From contig NC_017249.1 in assembly GCF_000284375.1 (NCBI RefSeq), forward strand, positions 7,557,001 to 7,621,000: a stretch of 64,000 nucleotides of DNA, in the 5' to 3' direction. The notes under the pieces were generated by a model, which saw only the letters and a list, made by a program, of their open reading frames with translations, ran no database searches and was not told the DNA's origin. Made by a program: the position numbers and the translations under genes. Below, in pieces: positions 9,356 to 18,704 of this stretch (position 1 is its first letter; the number at the start of each line of letters is the position of its first letter). This DNA comes from Bradyrhizobium japonicum USDA 6. Lineage in GTDB: Bacteria > Pseudomonadota > Alphaproteobacteria > Rhizobiales > Xanthobacteraceae.

Positions 9356-9470
9356 GTCGTCCTCTTACGAAACTTGCCGAGGAAACGCCACACAGGACAA
9401 ACGATCAGGCCGCCGCACTGCGTGGCGACCTTCGACGATTTTGAGAAATGAAATCGCACCGGCCACCTCT
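9356..9470 (-). promoter_or_regulatory. trp attenuator region between the leader ORF and trpE(G)
   Basis: The transcript from the leader stop to the trpE(G) start contains several competing stems. CACCTC at the leader stop pairs with GAGGTG five bases later. GTGGC just after it can pair with GCCAC some 45 bases on. GGCCG can pair with CGGCC before the ATG. This arrangement fits ribosome-mediated attenuation. A clear U-run terminator is not evident by eye, so the exact terminator and antiterminator stems need folding. Confidence 0.6.
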
Positions 9471-9518
9471 TTAGGAGGTGCGCCACCAAAGACGGGCTGG
9501 GCGGACGGCGGTGCTCAT
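9471..9518 (-). CDS. trpL: trp operon leader peptide TrpL
   Basis: A 15-residue ORF reads MSTAVRPARLWWRTS on the minus strand, 115 bp before trpE(G). Two consecutive Trp codons sit five codons from the end. An in-frame ATG six codons upstream (9534-9536) could give a 21-residue version. Rhizobial trpE(G) genes are known to have Trp-rich leaders that sense tRNA-Trp charging and release a small RNA. The placement and Trp codons make this the obvious counterpart. Confidence 0.88.
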   Translation of the reverse strand: MSTAVRPARLWWRTS

Positions 9519-9583
9519 GGGGCGGATACTCACCATGGCGCGGGGACGGCGTCAAGGGTGCCCCCGCGACCCGGGAATAGCGA

Positions 9584-10258
9584 TTAGCCCAGGTGCTTTC
9601 TGAAAAACTCCGTCGCCCTGCCCCAGGCGAGCTCGGCGGCTTCGCGGTCATGCACGGCCTGGCGCTGCTCGTTGACGAAGGCGTGTTCGGCATCATAGCG
9701 GAACAGCTCGAGCGACTTGCCGGCGGCCTTCATGCCGTTTTCAAAACCATCGACCAGTTGCGGCGTGCACCAGTCGTCCTTGTTGGCGAAATGGGCCTGG
9801 AGCGGGATCTTGACGTCGGCGGGCTTGGCGGCCTGCTCCGGCGGGATGCCGTAGAACACGACGCCGGCCGCAAGCTCCGGAATCTTGGTCGCGCCGATGA
9901 TGGTGACGGCGCCGCCGAGGCAGAAGCCTGTCAGCCCTACCTTGGCGCCGTTGCGCGACAGATATTGCGTGGCGCCGCGCACGGTCTGCGTGGTGGCGTC
10001 CATGAAGTCCAGCGAGTTCATCTCTTTGCCGGCGGCGTCCATGTCGTGATACGGCACCACCTTGCCCTTGTAGAGATCGGGCGCCAGCGCATCGAAGCCG
10101 GCGAGCGCAAAGCGGTCGCACAGGCCCTTGATCTGATCCGACAGGCCCCACCATTCCTGGATCACGACCACGCCCGGCGCGTTGCCGCGCGCGGCGTTGG
10201 CGAGATAGCCCGAGGCGTCCTTGCCGTCAGGGCGCTTGAAGGTGATGGCGGTTCCCAT
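9584..10258 (-). CDS. Dienelactone hydrolase family protein
   Basis: 224 residues from the ATG at 10258, which has a GGAGGA ribosome site; the long upstream frame crosses repeats and is not coding. It is an alpha/beta hydrolase with the nucleophile Cys in GFCLGG, an Asp in NKDDW and a His in AEHAF, giving the Cys-Asp-His triad of dienelactone hydrolases. EEWWG-like context (QEWWGLSDQIK) is also typical. The natural substrate is not evident; no catechol pathway genes are adjacent. The gene stands alone. Confidence 0.88.
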   Translation of the reverse strand: MGTAITFKRPDGKDASGYLANAARGNAPGVVVIQEWWGLSDQIKGLCDRFALAGFDALAPDLYKGKVVPYHDMDAAGKEMNSLDFMDATTQTVRGATQYLSRNGAKVGLTGFCLGGAVTIIGATKIPELAAGVVFYGIPPEQAAKPADVKIPLQAHFANKDDWCTPQLVDGFENGMKAAGKSLELFRYDAEHAFVNEQRQAVHDREAAELAWGRATEFFRKHLG

Positions 10259-10482
10259 GGTGTCCTCCGATGAGTTTCTGGGGGAGCGGTTGGCGGTATT
10301 TTGGCCGCTGGGAGCGCGATAGGCAATCGCGCCAAACAACACACTCTCGTGCCCCGGATGCAATGCAGCGCGCCGCCCTTTGCGGCGTGGTGCGTTGCTG
10401 ATCCGGGGCCCAGCCACAAGCATGCTGGATCCCGGCTCTGCGCAGCAGCGTTGCAAGCTGCAGCGCGTCCGGGACACGGGCA

Positions 10483-10508
10483 ACAAAAAGCCCCCTCGCG
10501 GGGGCTTC
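10483..10508 (-). terminator. Rho-independent terminator of fbcFH
   Basis: On the minus strand a 7-bp stem (AGCCCCC / GGGGGCT at 10489-10506, loop of four) is followed by TTTTTG, starting 25 bp after the fbcH stop. This is a classic intrinsic terminator. Confidence 0.85.
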
Positions 10509-10530
10509 TTCATGTCTCGTCTTGCACCGC

Positions 10531-12594
10531 TCAGTGAGAGTCGGCCCAGACCTTTTTCTTCGTGAAGTACATCAGGCCCGCGAAGATGATCAGGAACACG
10601 AACACCTGGAAGCCGAGGCGCTTGCGCGCTTCCATGTGGGGTTCGGCGGTCCACATCAGGAACGTGGTGACGTCCTTGGAATATTGCGCGACCGTGGTCG
10701 GCGAGCCGTCGTCATAGGTCACCTGGCCGTCGCTGAGCGGCTTCGGCATCTTGATGGCGTGACCCGGGAAGTACTTGTTGTAGTAGGAGCCTTCCGGGAT
10801 GGTGACGCCCTCAGGCACCTTGTCCTCAAAACCCTGGAGCACCGCCGCGACATAGTCCGGGCCCTGCTCCTGGTACTGGGTGAAGAAGTCGAAGATGAAC
10901 CAGGGGAAGCCGCGGCCGTAGGAGCGCGCCTTGGTGATCAGCGACAGATCGGGCGGCGCCGCACCGCCGTTCGCCGCACGGGCCGCCTGCTCGTTCGGGA
11001 ATGGCGAGGGGAAATAGTCCGCCGGCCGGCCCGGGCGCTCGAACATGTCACCCGCATCGTTCGGGCCGTCCTTGACCTTGTACTCGGAGGCAAACGCCGC
11101 TGCCTGCGCCACCGAATAGCCGGGGCCGCCGGCTTCCGCGAGGTTGCGGAAGGCGATGAAGGACAGGCCATGGCAGCTCGAGCAGACCTCCTTGTAGACT
11201 TTCAGGCCGCGCTGGAGCGCACCGCGGTCGTACTTACCGAAAGGGCCGGAGAACGACCATTTGTTGCCCGGCGGCCTGTCGCTGCCTTCGGAGGCGCGAG
11301 CGTCCTGAAGGCTGCCGAAGAACAGCGCGCCGGCGGCAACGAGCGCGATGGCGACCGAGGCCACCGCCTTGCCGCCCTTGGCCAGGATCGCCTCCGAGAT
11401 CGAGTTCGGCACCGGCCGCGGCGTCTCGATGCGCGAGAGCAGCGGCAGCACGATCAGGAAGTAGGCGAAGTAGCAGACGGTCAGGACCCGGCCGGCGATC
11501 ACGTAGATGCCTTCCGGCGGCTGCGCGCCGAGATAGCCGAGCAGGATGCAGACCGCGACGAAGATCCAGAAGAACTGCTTGGCCAGCGGCCGGTACTTCG
11601 ACGACCTGGTCTTGGCGGCATCGAGCCAGGGCAGGAAGCACAGGATGATGATCGCCGAGAACATCCCGATCACGCCCGCGAGCTTGTTCGGGATCGAGCG
11701 CAGGATCGCGTAGAACGGCAGGTAATACCATTCCGGCACGATGTGCGGCGGCGTCACGCCCGGGTTCGCCGGGATGTAGTTGTCGGCGTCGCCGAGATAG
11801 TTCGGCATGTAGAAGATGAACCAGGCGTAGAGCAGCAGGAAGCAGGCGACGCCGAACCCGTCCTTGATGGTCGCGTGCGGCGTGAACGGCACCGTGTCCT
11901 TTTCCGTCTTCGGCTCGACGCCGTCAGGATTGTTCTGGCCGGCGACATGCAGCGCCCAGACGTGGAGCACGACGACGCCCGCGATCAGGAACGGCAGCAG
12001 ATAGTGCAGCGAGAAGAAGCGGTTCAGCGTCGGGTTGCCGACCGAATAGCCGCCCCACAACAGCGTCACGATGCTCTCGCCGACATAGGGAATGGCGGAG
12101 AACAGATTGGTGATGACGGTGGCGCCCCAGAAGCTCATCTGGCCCCACGGCAGCACGTAGCCCATGAAGCCCGTCGCCATCATCAGGAGGTAGATGATGA
12201 CGCCGAGGATCCACAGCACCTCGCGCGGCTCCTTGTAGGAGCCGTAATAGAGGCCGCGCAGCATGTGGACGTAGACCGCGAAGAAGAACATCGACGCGCC
12301 GCAGGCATGCATGTTGCGCAGCAGCCAGCCGTAGTTCACGTCACGGACGATCAGCTCGACCGACTTGAAGGCGAGATCGGCGTGCGGCGTGTAGTGCATC
12401 GCCAGGACCACGCCGGTCAGGATCTGCATCCCCAGCATGAAGGAGAGGATGGCGCCGAAGGTCCACCAGTAGTTCAGGTTGCGCGGGGTGGGATAGACGA
12501 CGAAGGAGGAATGGACGAGACCGATGATCGGCAGACGTCGCTCGATCCATTGCAGGGCCGGATTGCTCGGCTGGTAGTCGGATGGTCCGCTCAT
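10531..12594 (-). CDS. fbcH: Cytochrome b / cytochrome c1 fusion precursor of the bc1 complex
   Basis: 687 residues. Residues 1 to about 400 are cytochrome b with paired haem-ligand histidines H96/H197 and H110/H211 and the Qo-site PEWY at 287-290. A second hydrophobic segment ending in DARA (about 411-434) looks like an internal signal sequence. Cytochrome c1 follows, with CSSCHG at 471-476 and a C-terminal anchor. In B. japonicum this gene is known to be translated as one precursor and cut into the two subunits. It oxidises ubiquinol and reduces cytochrome c in the cytoplasmic membrane. It lies 62 bp after fbcF. Confidence 0.97.
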   Translation of the reverse strand: MSGPSDYQPSNPALQWIERRLPIIGLVHSSFVVYPTPRNLNYWWTFGAILSFMLGMQILTGVVLAMHYTPHADLAFKSVELIVRDVNYGWLLRNMHACGASMFFFAVYVHMLRGLYYGSYKEPREVLWILGVIIYLLMMATGFMGYVLPWGQMSFWGATVITNLFSAIPYVGESIVTLLWGGYSVGNPTLNRFFSLHYLLPFLIAGVVVLHVWALHVAGQNNPDGVEPKTEKDTVPFTPHATIKDGFGVACFLLLYAWFIFYMPNYLGDADNYIPANPGVTPPHIVPEWYYLPFYAILRSIPNKLAGVIGMFSAIIILCFLPWLDAAKTRSSKYRPLAKQFFWIFVAVCILLGYLGAQPPEGIYVIAGRVLTVCYFAYFLIVLPLLSRIETPRPVPNSISEAILAKGGKAVASVAIALVAAGALFFGSLQDARASEGSDRPPGNKWSFSGPFGKYDRGALQRGLKVYKEVCSSCHGLSFIAFRNLAEAGGPGYSVAQAAAFASEYKVKDGPNDAGDMFERPGRPADYFPSPFPNEQAARAANGGAAPPDLSLITKARSYGRGFPWFIFDFFTQYQEQGPDYVAAVLQGFEDKVPEGVTIPEGSYYNKYFPGHAIKMPKPLSDGQVTYDDGSPTTVAQYSKDVTTFLMWTAEPHMEARKRLGFQVFVFLIIFAGLMYFTKKKVWADSH

Positions 12595-12656
12595 GATGCG
12601 ATCCTGAGGAAATAGTACGACGAGACGGCGCGAAGCTTCGGGCGAAGGCCCGAAGC

Positions 12657-13187
12657 TCAGCCGATCTGGATTTTGGTGTCGGAAACGAACTGGTACGGCG
12701 GCACCGGCAGGTTCGCGGGCGCGGGCCCCTGGCGGATGCGGCCGGACGAATCGTACTGCGAACCATGGCAGGGGCAGAAGAACCCGTCGTAATTGCCCTC
12801 ATGAGCGATCGGGATGCAGCCGAGATGGGTGCAGATGCCGATCACGACCAGCCACTGCTCGTGGCCGGGCTTGACGCGGGCCTCGTCGGACTGCGGATCG
12901 GGCAGGCTCGCCACGTTGACGGCGCGCGCCTCGTCGATCTGCTTCTTGGTGCGGTGGCTGACGTAGATCGGCTTGCCGCGCCAGAACACCTTGATGTCCT
13001 GCCCCTCGGCGATCGGGCTGAGATCGACCTCGATCGGCGCACCGGCGGCGATGGTCGACGCATCAGGATTCATTTGAGAGATGAAGGGCCAGAGCGCAGC
13101 TGCGCCCCCTACTGCTGCAGCTGCCCCCGTTGCAACGAATAAGAAATCACGGCGTGTCGGATGGTCCGCCGAAGACGCTGTCGTCAC
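12657..13187 (-). CDS. fbcF: Ubiquinol-cytochrome c reductase Rieske iron-sulfur subunit
   Basis: 176 residues. The N-terminus has a twin-arginine signal ([11 protein letters not shown]) leading into a membrane anchor at about residues 14-36. The 2Fe-2S motifs CTHLGC (119-124) and CPCHGS (138-143) are complete, including the disulfide cysteines. The length and position before fbcH match the fbcFH operon. The protein moves electrons from ubiquinol at the Qo site to cytochrome c1. Confidence 0.97.
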   Translation of the reverse strand: MTTASSADHPTRRDFLFVATGAAAAVGGAAALWPFISQMNPDASTIAAGAPIEVDLSPIAEGQDIKVFWRGKPIYVSHRTKKQIDEARAVNVASLPDPQSDEARVKPGHEQWLVVIGICTHLGCIPIAHEGNYDGFFCPCHGSQYDSSGRIRQGPAPANLPVPPYQFVSDTKIQIG

Positions 13188-13475
13188 GATTCCAACCCTT
13201 TCTTCTTATGCTGCCGACGGAACCGTTCCGGGAGCCCCCAAGGTCCCCAAAACAGTGTGCCGGCGCCCGCGGCCCCCGCGGCGGCAGAACTTCACTTGTC
13301 CCCACCGAACAGGGCGAAAACAGCAGTCCAGAATCGTTCTATTGGCACCCTTGCCGGGCGAGCGCAAGCCCGCTAACGGCGTGGGGGCGTGCAATGCACG
13401 AATTCCGCAGCCAGCGATGTTTTATTGAGACATTTCCGGCCCGCACCGCCCCCGATACAGCCCTTGCACAATCCC

Positions 13476-13934
13476 ATGCAGATAGCGCTTTTCCAACCCG
13501 ACATCGCCCAGAACACCGGCACGATTCTCAGGCTCTGTGCCTGCCTCGGCATGGCCGCCCATATCATCGAGCCAGCGGGCTTCCCGTTCTCCGACCGCTT
13601 GTTCCGCCGGGCGGGAATGGACTACCTCGATCATGTCAGCGTGACCCGCCACGACTCCTGGTCGAAATTCGAGGACTGGCGTGCGACACAGGGCTACCGC
13701 CTGCTGCTATTCACCACCAAGGCCGCCACCGATTACCGCGATTTTCATTACCAGACGTCGGACATCCTGCTATTCGGGCGCGAGAGCGCCGGCGTCACCG
13801 ACGCGGTGGTCGAGGCTGCGGATGCGCGGCTGGTGATCCCGATCACGGCGGGGCTGCGGTCGCTCAATGTCGCCATGACCGCGGCGATGGCCGCAGGCGA
13901 GGCGCTGCGGCAGCTCCGGAACCCGCAAGTTTGA
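13476..13934 (+). CDS. trmL: tRNA (cytidine(34)-2'-O)-methyltransferase
   Basis: 152 residues from the ATG at 13476 (MQIALFQPDIAQNTGT), the family's usual start; an upstream in-frame start adds 29 residues not expected. It is a SPOUT methyltransferase: the trefoil-knot motifs ILLFGRESAG and IPITAGLRSLN are present. It methylates the wobble ribose of tRNA-Leu species. It lies 18 bp before queE, another wobble-modification gene, and is probably cotranscribed. Confidence 0.92.
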   Translation: MQIALFQPDIAQNTGTILRLCACLGMAAHIIEPAGFPFSDRLFRRAGMDYLDHVSVTRHDSWSKFEDWRATQGYRLLLFTTKAATDYRDFHYQTSDILLFGRESAGVTDAVVEAADARLVIPITAGLRSLNVAMTAAMAAGEALRQLRNPQV

Positions 13935-13952
13935 TATGTTGAGGAGAGACCA

Positions 13953-14585
13953 TTGAGTTACGCGGTCAAGGAAGTCTTCCTGACCCTGCAAGGCGAAGGC
14001 GCACATGCCGGGCGCGCGTCCGTGTTCTGCCGTTTTGCCGGCTGCAACCTCTGGAGCGGCCGCGAGGCTGACCGCGAGGCCGCGACCTGCAAATTCTGCG
14101 ACACCGATTTCGTCGGCACCGACGGCACGCTCGGCGGCCGCTATGCCTCGGCCGCGGAACTCGCCGACACCATCGCCGCGCAATGGACCGCTACCGCCGA
14201 CAACCGTTATGTGGTGCTCACTGGCGGCGAGCCGCTGCTCCAGGTCGATGCCGCCCTGATTGACGCCCTCCACGCCCGCGGCTTCGAGATCGGCGTCGAG
14301 ACCAATGGCACGATTGCAGCACCTGAGGGGCTCGACTGGATCTGCGTCAGCCCCAAAGGCGGCAGCGAGCTCGTCCAGCGCCGCGGCCACGAGCTGAAGC
14401 TGGTCTATCCGCAGGCCCTCGCCACGCCGGAGACCTTCGAGGGCCTCGCCTTCGAGCGCTTCTCGCTGCAGCCGATGGACGGACCCGAGGTTGCCCAAAA
14501 CACCGTGCGTGCGATCGACTATTGCCTGCATCATCCGCAATGGCGGCTGAGCGTGCAGACGCATAAATCGCTCGGCATCAGATAG
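13953..14585 (+). CDS. queE: 7-carboxy-7-deazaguanine synthase (radical SAM)
   Basis: 210 residues from a TTG start that has GAGGAGAG upstream. It converts carboxytetrahydropterin to 7-carboxy-7-deazaguanine in queuosine synthesis. The cluster cysteines are C31, C46 and C49, a Cx14CxxC spacing in place of the standard Cx3CxxC; this variant is known for QueE of the Burkholderia type. The early QGEG motif and TGGEPLLQ are present. queD follows almost directly, so the two steps are encoded together. Confidence 0.94.
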   Translation: MSYAVKEVFLTLQGEGAHAGRASVFCRFAGCNLWSGREADREAATCKFCDTDFVGTDGTLGGRYASAAELADTIAAQWTATADNRYVVLTGGEPLLQVDAALIDALHARGFEIGVETNGTIAAPEGLDWICVSPKGGSELVQRRGHELKLVYPQALATPETFEGLAFERFSLQPMDGPEVAQNTVRAIDYCLHHPQWRLSVQTHKSLGIR

Positions 14586-14602
14586 GATTGGTTTTCGAAC
14601 AG

Positions 14603-14968
14603 ATGTGGGAATTGACGAAATCGTTCCGCTTCGAGGCGGCGCACTCATTGTCGGGAACGACCTTTGGCGCCGCGAGCGAAGAGATCCACGGCCACTCCTT
14701 CCGCGCCGAGGTGACGTTGCGCGGCACGCCCGACCCCAAGACCGGCATGGTGGTCGATCTCGGCCTCGTCCAGCGCGCGATCGAGGACGTGCGGCTCACG
14801 CTGGACCACAAATACCTCAACAAGATCGAGGCGCTGGGCACACCGACGCTGGAAAACCTCTCACGCTTCGTCTGGGAGCGGCTCCAGCATATCGGCAAGC
14901 TCACCCGCGTCAGCATCCACCGCGACAGTTGCAACGAGAGCTGCTCCTATTACGGTCCGCAGGGGTGA
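14603..14968 (+). CDS. queD: 6-carboxytetrahydropterin synthase QueD-like
   Basis: 121 residues from the ATG at 14603; a TTG at 14588 would add five residues. It is a PTPS-fold protein with zinc-ligand histidines in FEAAHSL and IHGHSF. The expected catalytic cysteine before HGH is absent; the segment reads FGAASEEIHGH. Cysteines occur only near the end (SCNESCSYYG). Next to queE it most likely makes the QueE substrate from dihydroneopterin triphosphate, but the missing Cys suggests an alternative catalytic residue or altered chemistry. Confidence 0.85.
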   Translation: MWELTKSFRFEAAHSLSGTTFGAASEEIHGHSFRAEVTLRGTPDPKTGMVVDLGLVQRAIEDVRLTLDHKYLNKIEALGTPTLENLSRFVWERLQHIGKLTRVSIHRDSCNESCSYYGPQG

Positions 14969-14972
14969 AATT

Positions 14973-15062
14973 CGTAGGGTGGGCAAAGCGCAGCGTGCCC
15001 ACCATTCAGGACGACAATGAAGTTGGTGGGCACGGCGCAAGAGCGCCTTTGCCCACCCTACG
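14973..15062. repeat. Long inverted-repeat element between queD and hemF
   Basis: A 90-bp element bounded by CGTAGGGTGGGCAAAG and its exact reverse complement, with inner arms GTGCCCACC/GGTGGGCAC. It fills nearly the whole gap between queD and hemF. It looks like a dispersed repeat of the REP/BIME kind. A folded transcript would form a strong hairpin separating the two genes. Confidence 0.8.
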
Positions 15063-15083
15063 AGACCGGTTTTGGAATTGGAT

Positions 15084-15971
15084 ATGGACATCTCGACAAT
15101 CGAAGACCGCAAGACGCGCGCTCGCGCCTGGTTCGAGGCTTTGCGTGACCACATCTGCGCGAGCTTCGAGCGGCTGGAGGATGAGGCGCCGGAAAGCCTT
15201 TATCCGGGCGAGGCCGGCCGCTTCAAACGTACGCCCTGGCAGCGCACCGATCATACCGGCGCACCCGGCGGCGGCGGCGTGATGTCGATGATGTCCGGCC
15301 GTCTGTTCGAGAAGGTCGGCGTGCATTGCTCGACGGTGCACGGCGAATTCGCGCCCGAGTTTCGCGCCCAGATTCCGGGCGCGGCGGACGACCCCAGGTT
15401 CTGGGCCTCCGGCATCTCGCTGATCGCGCATCTGCGCAATCCGCACGTGCCCGCCGTGCACATGAACACCCGCTTCGTCGTCACCACAAAAGCCTGGTTC
15501 GGCGGCGGCGCCGATCTCACGCCGGTGCTCGACCGCCGGCGCACGCAGGACGATGCCGACACGCTCGCCTTCCACGCCGCGATGAAGGAGGCTTGCACGG
15601 GCCCGAACGGCGTTGCCGACTACGACAAGTACAAGAAATGGTGCGACGAGTATTTCTACCTGCCGCACCGCAAAGAGGCGCGCGGCATCGGCGGCATCTT
15701 CTACGACTGGCACGACAGCGGCGACTGGGACGCCGACCTCGCCTTCACCCAGGATGTCGGCCGCGCCTTCCTGAAAATCTACCCCGACATCGTCAGGCGC
15801 AATTTCGCGAGCGCCTGGACCGCTGAGGACCGCGAGGAGCAATTGATCCGGCGCGGACGCTATGTCGAGTTCAACCTGCTCTACGACCGCGGCACAATCT
15901 TCGGGCTCAAGACCGGCGGCAACGTGGACTCGATCCTGTCGTCGCTGCCGCCGGAGGTGAAATGGCCATGA
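15084..15971 (+). CDS. hemF: Oxygen-dependent coproporphyrinogen III oxidase
   Basis: 295 residues from ATG 15084; a TTG at 15072 is an alternative. It decarboxylates coproporphyrinogen III to protoporphyrinogen IX with O2 in haem synthesis. Family blocks are all present: [38 protein letters not shown], and near the end [16 protein letters not shown]. The stop overlaps the start of a HAD phosphatase gene. The O2-dependent form fits an aerobe; an anaerobic hemN, if any, is not in this window. Confidence 0.96.
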   Translation: MDISTIEDRKTRARAWFEALRDHICASFERLEDEAPESLYPGEAGRFKRTPWQRTDHTGAPGGGGVMSMMSGRLFEKVGVHCSTVHGEFAPEFRAQIPGAADDPRFWASGISLIAHLRNPHVPAVHMNTRFVVTTKAWFGGGADLTPVLDRRRTQDDADTLAFHAAMKEACTGPNGVADYDKYKKWCDEYFYLPHRKEARGIGGIFYDWHDSGDWDADLAFTQDVGRAFLKIYPDIVRRNFASAWTAEDREEQLIRRGRYVEFNLLYDRGTIFGLKTGGNVDSILSSLPPEVKWP

Positions 15972-16711
15972 GCACCGCGATGCCTCCGCTGCCGCGCGCC
16001 ATGCTGATCGACATGGACGACACCATCCTGTCGGCCTACGGCCGGCCCGAGATCGCCTGGAATACGATCGCAGAAGAATTTGCCGACGAGCTCGCACCGC
16101 TGCCGCCGCAGCAGGTCGCGACCGCAGTTTTGGCCTTCGCACGAAACTTCTGGGCCAATGCGGAAGCCGCGTGGCGGATGAAGCTTGGCGAGGCACGGCG
16201 GCTTACGGTGCGGGGCGGCTTCGCCGCGCTCGCCGCCGACGGCCACCGCGCCCTCTCCGACGATCTCGCCGATCGCCTCGCCAACCGCTTCACGACCTAT
16301 CGCGAAGAAGCGATCTTCGTGTTCCCCGGCGCGCATGATGCGATCGACGCGTTCAAGGCACGCGGCGTCAAGCTCGCGCTGGTCACCAACGGCGCCGCCG
16401 ACATGCAGCGCGCCAAGGTCGAACGCTTCGAGCTCACGCATCGCTTCGACCACATCCAGATCGAGGGCGAGCACGGTTTCGGCAAGCCCGAGGAGCGCGC
16501 CTATCTGCACGCGATGGAGGCGCTGGGCGTCACCGCGAAAGACACCTGGATGATCGGCGACAATCTGGAATGGGAAGTCGTGACGCCGCAGCGCCTCGGC
16601 ATCTACTCGATCTGGATCGACGTGCATGGCGACGGCCTGCCCGAAGGCTCGGCCGTCAAGCCCGACCGCATCATCCGCTCGCTGACCGAGCTCGTGCCGG
16701 ACCCGACCTAG
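15962..16711 (+). CDS. HAD superfamily hydrolase
   Basis: 249 residues. The nucleophile motif is IDMDDT near residue 16, with LVTNGAA as motif II and [10 protein letters not shown] as the acidic motif. The cap region is helical. GGAGGTGA lies just before the two candidate ATGs (15962 and 15968), and the second forms ATGA with the hemF stop, implying coupled translation. Substrate is unknown; HAD enzymes of this subtype dephosphorylate small metabolites. Confidence 0.88.
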   Translation: MAMSTAMPPLPRAMLIDMDDTILSAYGRPEIAWNTIAEEFADELAPLPPQQVATAVLAFARNFWANAEAAWRMKLGEARRLTVRGGFAALAADGHRALSDDLADRLANRFTTYREEAIFVFPGAHDAIDAFKARGVKLALVTNGAADMQRAKVERFELTHRFDHIQIEGEHGFGKPEERAYLHAMEALGVTAKDTWMIGDNLEWEVVTPQRLGIYSIWIDVHGDGLPEGSAVKPDRIIRSLTELVPDPT

Positions 16712-17042
16712 CCAAGGCGCAAAAACAAAACATCGAAAACAACCCCATGCACAGTAGCCGGCCGCTGCAATTTCAACAGCTTGCCGCAAACCCATTGCAT
16801 TGCTGATTTTACGAAATCATTTGACGCGTCGGGCAAAACAGGCGCATGATGCCATCATCGCCGCGCCCGGGACGGAATAGCCCCTGGTGACCTCGAGCGA
16901 TCCCCCACGCGAACCTCTGCCATCGACGTTTCGGCAGCCTGCGCAAGCCGCAGCAAATTCACGGGTCCCCGAGCCCGTGATCGGCCTGTCATGACGGCTT
17001 GCTAGCCTCCCCTCTCGTCGATCAACCCCGAAAGGACCATCC
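16712..17042. other. 331-bp intergenic region without a recognisable gene
   Basis: I see no convincing ORF, tRNA or terminator here. The end nearest 17043 has a GAAAGGA ribosome site for the following small gene. The middle has scattered GC-rich short inverted stretches of the kind common in this window. Confidence 0.4.
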
Positions 17043-17249
17043 ATGGAACTGAAAACCGGCGACGTCGTGATGCTGAAATCCGGCGGCCAGCCGCTGACCG
17101 TCGCAGAGGTGAAAGGCGACGACATCCTCTGCCTCTGGATGGGCCCGGAAGGCGATCTGTTCCGCGAGACGCTGCCGCTGGCCGCGCTCGATCGACTGGA
17201 AGTGGAAGACGACGAGGATGAGGACGACGAAGACGAGGATGACGAGTAG
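17043..17249 (+). CDS. DUF2158 (YodC-like) small protein with acidic tail
   Basis: 68 residues. The N-terminal part matches DUF2158: GDVVMLKSGGQPLTV and a C.W block. The last 17 residues are almost entirely Asp and Glu. The fold is a small beta barrel of unknown role. GAAAGGA precedes the ATG at a good distance. The gene stands alone. Confidence 0.8.
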   Translation: MELKTGDVVMLKSGGQPLTVAEVKGDDILCLWMGPEGDLFRETLPLAALDRLEVEDDEDEDDEDEDDE

Positions 17250-17303
17250 GCCCGCGTAAGGTCGCATCCGAATTAGATCGGAGCATTCTCCTCCGGCGCG
17301 TCC

Positions 17304-17345
17304 GATGTCCGCTTCGCCGCCAAGAACGGCGCGATAGCGGACATC
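17304..17345. repeat. Hairpin repeat, copy 1, after the dioxygenase gene
   Basis: Arms GATGTCCGC (17304-17312) and GCGGACATC (17337-17345) are exact reverse complements. A similar copy in the same orientation is at 18538-18580, on the other side of the TauD-type gene, and the sequences after both hairpins (CGCCaGGTGC / CGCCGGATGC and TTCGAA) are also alike. Confidence 0.65.
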
Positions 17346-17362
17346 GCCAGGTGCTTCGAACG

Positions 17363-18436
17363 TCAATCCAGCGGAACGTTCAGACTGGTCCCTTTGGTGA
17401 TAATGCCGCCACGGTTGCCGATCTCGATCGAGCCATAACGCTGTTTGAAGCAATTGGGCAGCGGCCGGTCGCCTTCCATGCTGAGCCAAAGGCGCAACAA
17501 GTGACGCTTCTGGCCCGCGTTAGGCCAATCGCGGAATCCGGTCCGATCATGCAGCAAAGCATGATTGTAAACGAACTGCATGTCACCCGGCTGAAGCCGC
17601 ATGCCAAAATGCAGCGTGGGGTCATTTGCGAGCGCGTCGAAGAGATCGAGCGCTTCGACGTGAGCCGGCGTCAGTCTTGGCGCATCGGGAAAGCGCTGCG
17701 CACTATCGATATACTGGCGCTGATAGAACCCGGTCAGGAACCCCGCATGCCAATTCAGCACCGGGATTTCGAGATATGGCTTTTCGTTCTCCGGCACCTC
17801 GCCGCGCCGGTCTGTCGCGATTGGATCGAACAGGAGGGCGGCAAGATCGGGACGTCTGTCGAACATCTCGTTGTAGATGGCCGTCGTACTGACGAGGAGA
17901 GAATCGCCTCCCTCCATTGCCTCGCGAATGCATAACAGTCCAACCACGTCGGACGAATCCGTGTGGAATGTTTGCCGTTCCGACGTTTGATAAATGCGGG
18001 TGTTCGGATCCCTCGCATCGGCGCCTGTGTCCCGGACGTGACCGAGAATATGACCCGCCGCATTTTGGGACCGCGCCGATCCGAGATGCGCGCCCACCCC
18101 GCAAAATATCGTAGCGGCAAACTCCTGGCTATAATTTGCCACCGGCAAACCGCGCATGACTTCGAAGCCAAGGCCGGCCAGAAGCTTTGCCTTGAGTTCT
18201 TCCAAGTGCGCGCCGAAGCGGGGAAGCGGAAAGCTTTCCTTCGTGATGTCGGCGATTTTCTTGCTTCTGCCGAGATATGATTGAGCCGCGCTCTCAAGCT
18301 CCGCGACCTCGCTGGCGGCAAGCGATATCAACCATCGATCAGGATTGACCTTCATCTCGGCGCCCAGCCAGGCCGATGGGATATCGATCTTCCCCGGAGG
18401 GCGATCTATCCCGCCGGGCGCCGAGAGCGCGTTCAT
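17363..18436 (-). CDS. TauD/TfdA-family Fe(II)/2-oxoglutarate dioxygenase
   Basis: 357 residues. The iron-binding HTDSSD block (H-x-D) and a distal His in NHALLHDRTGF fit the TauD/TfdA fold, with an Arg after it for 2-oxoglutarate. The N-terminal 60 residues have no recognised motif. The substrate is not identifiable; no sulfonate or herbicide genes are adjacent. It lies between two similar hairpin repeats and its base composition is lower in GC than its neighbours, so it may have been acquired separately. Confidence 0.82.
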   Translation of the reverse strand: MNALSAPGGIDRPPGKIDIPSAWLGAEMKVNPDRWLISLAASEVAELESAAQSYLGRSKKIADITKESFPLPRFGAHLEELKAKLLAGLGFEVMRGLPVANYSQEFAATIFCGVGAHLGSARSQNAAGHILGHVRDTGADARDPNTRIYQTSERQTFHTDSSDVVGLLCIREAMEGGDSLLVSTTAIYNEMFDRRPDLAALLFDPIATDRRGEVPENEKPYLEIPVLNWHAGFLTGFYQRQYIDSAQRFPDAPRLTPAHVEALDLFDALANDPTLHFGMRLQPGDMQFVYNHALLHDRTGFRDWPNAGQKRHLLRLWLSMEGDRPLPNCFKQRYGSIEIGNRGGIITKGTSLNVPLD

Positions 18437-18537
18437 ATTGTCGGTTCCTGAGAAAATTGGTCGTCAGAATGAGCGTCGGATCATCGACGATATTGCGCCG
18501 ACCGCTTGTTTGCAACTTGGCCAGGCCAATGCCGCCC

Positions 18538-18580
18538 GATGTCCGCTTCTCTGCCGGCAACGGCGCAACTCGCGGATATC
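18538..18580. repeat. Hairpin repeat, copy 2, before the dioxygenase gene
   Basis: Arms GATGTCCGC (18538-18546) and GCGGATATC (18572-18580), one mismatch. It is a diverged direct copy of the element at 17304-17345. Confidence 0.6.
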
Positions 18581-18704
18581 GCCGGATGCCCGGCACTTTC
18601 GAATTTCAGGGCAAGAACCGGAGTTTGATGTGGGGGGACAACGCCTAGACATTGCAGCGATCGAAGGTCGATCCACGATTCCTGCAAATGAAAGGTGTTT
18701 TTCG

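Noticed and set aside
10522..12615. A 697-codon open frame on the plus strand opposite fbcH
   Set aside because: It is the high-GC antisense shadow of the cytochrome b/c1 gene, rich in Arg/His/Asp with no domain.
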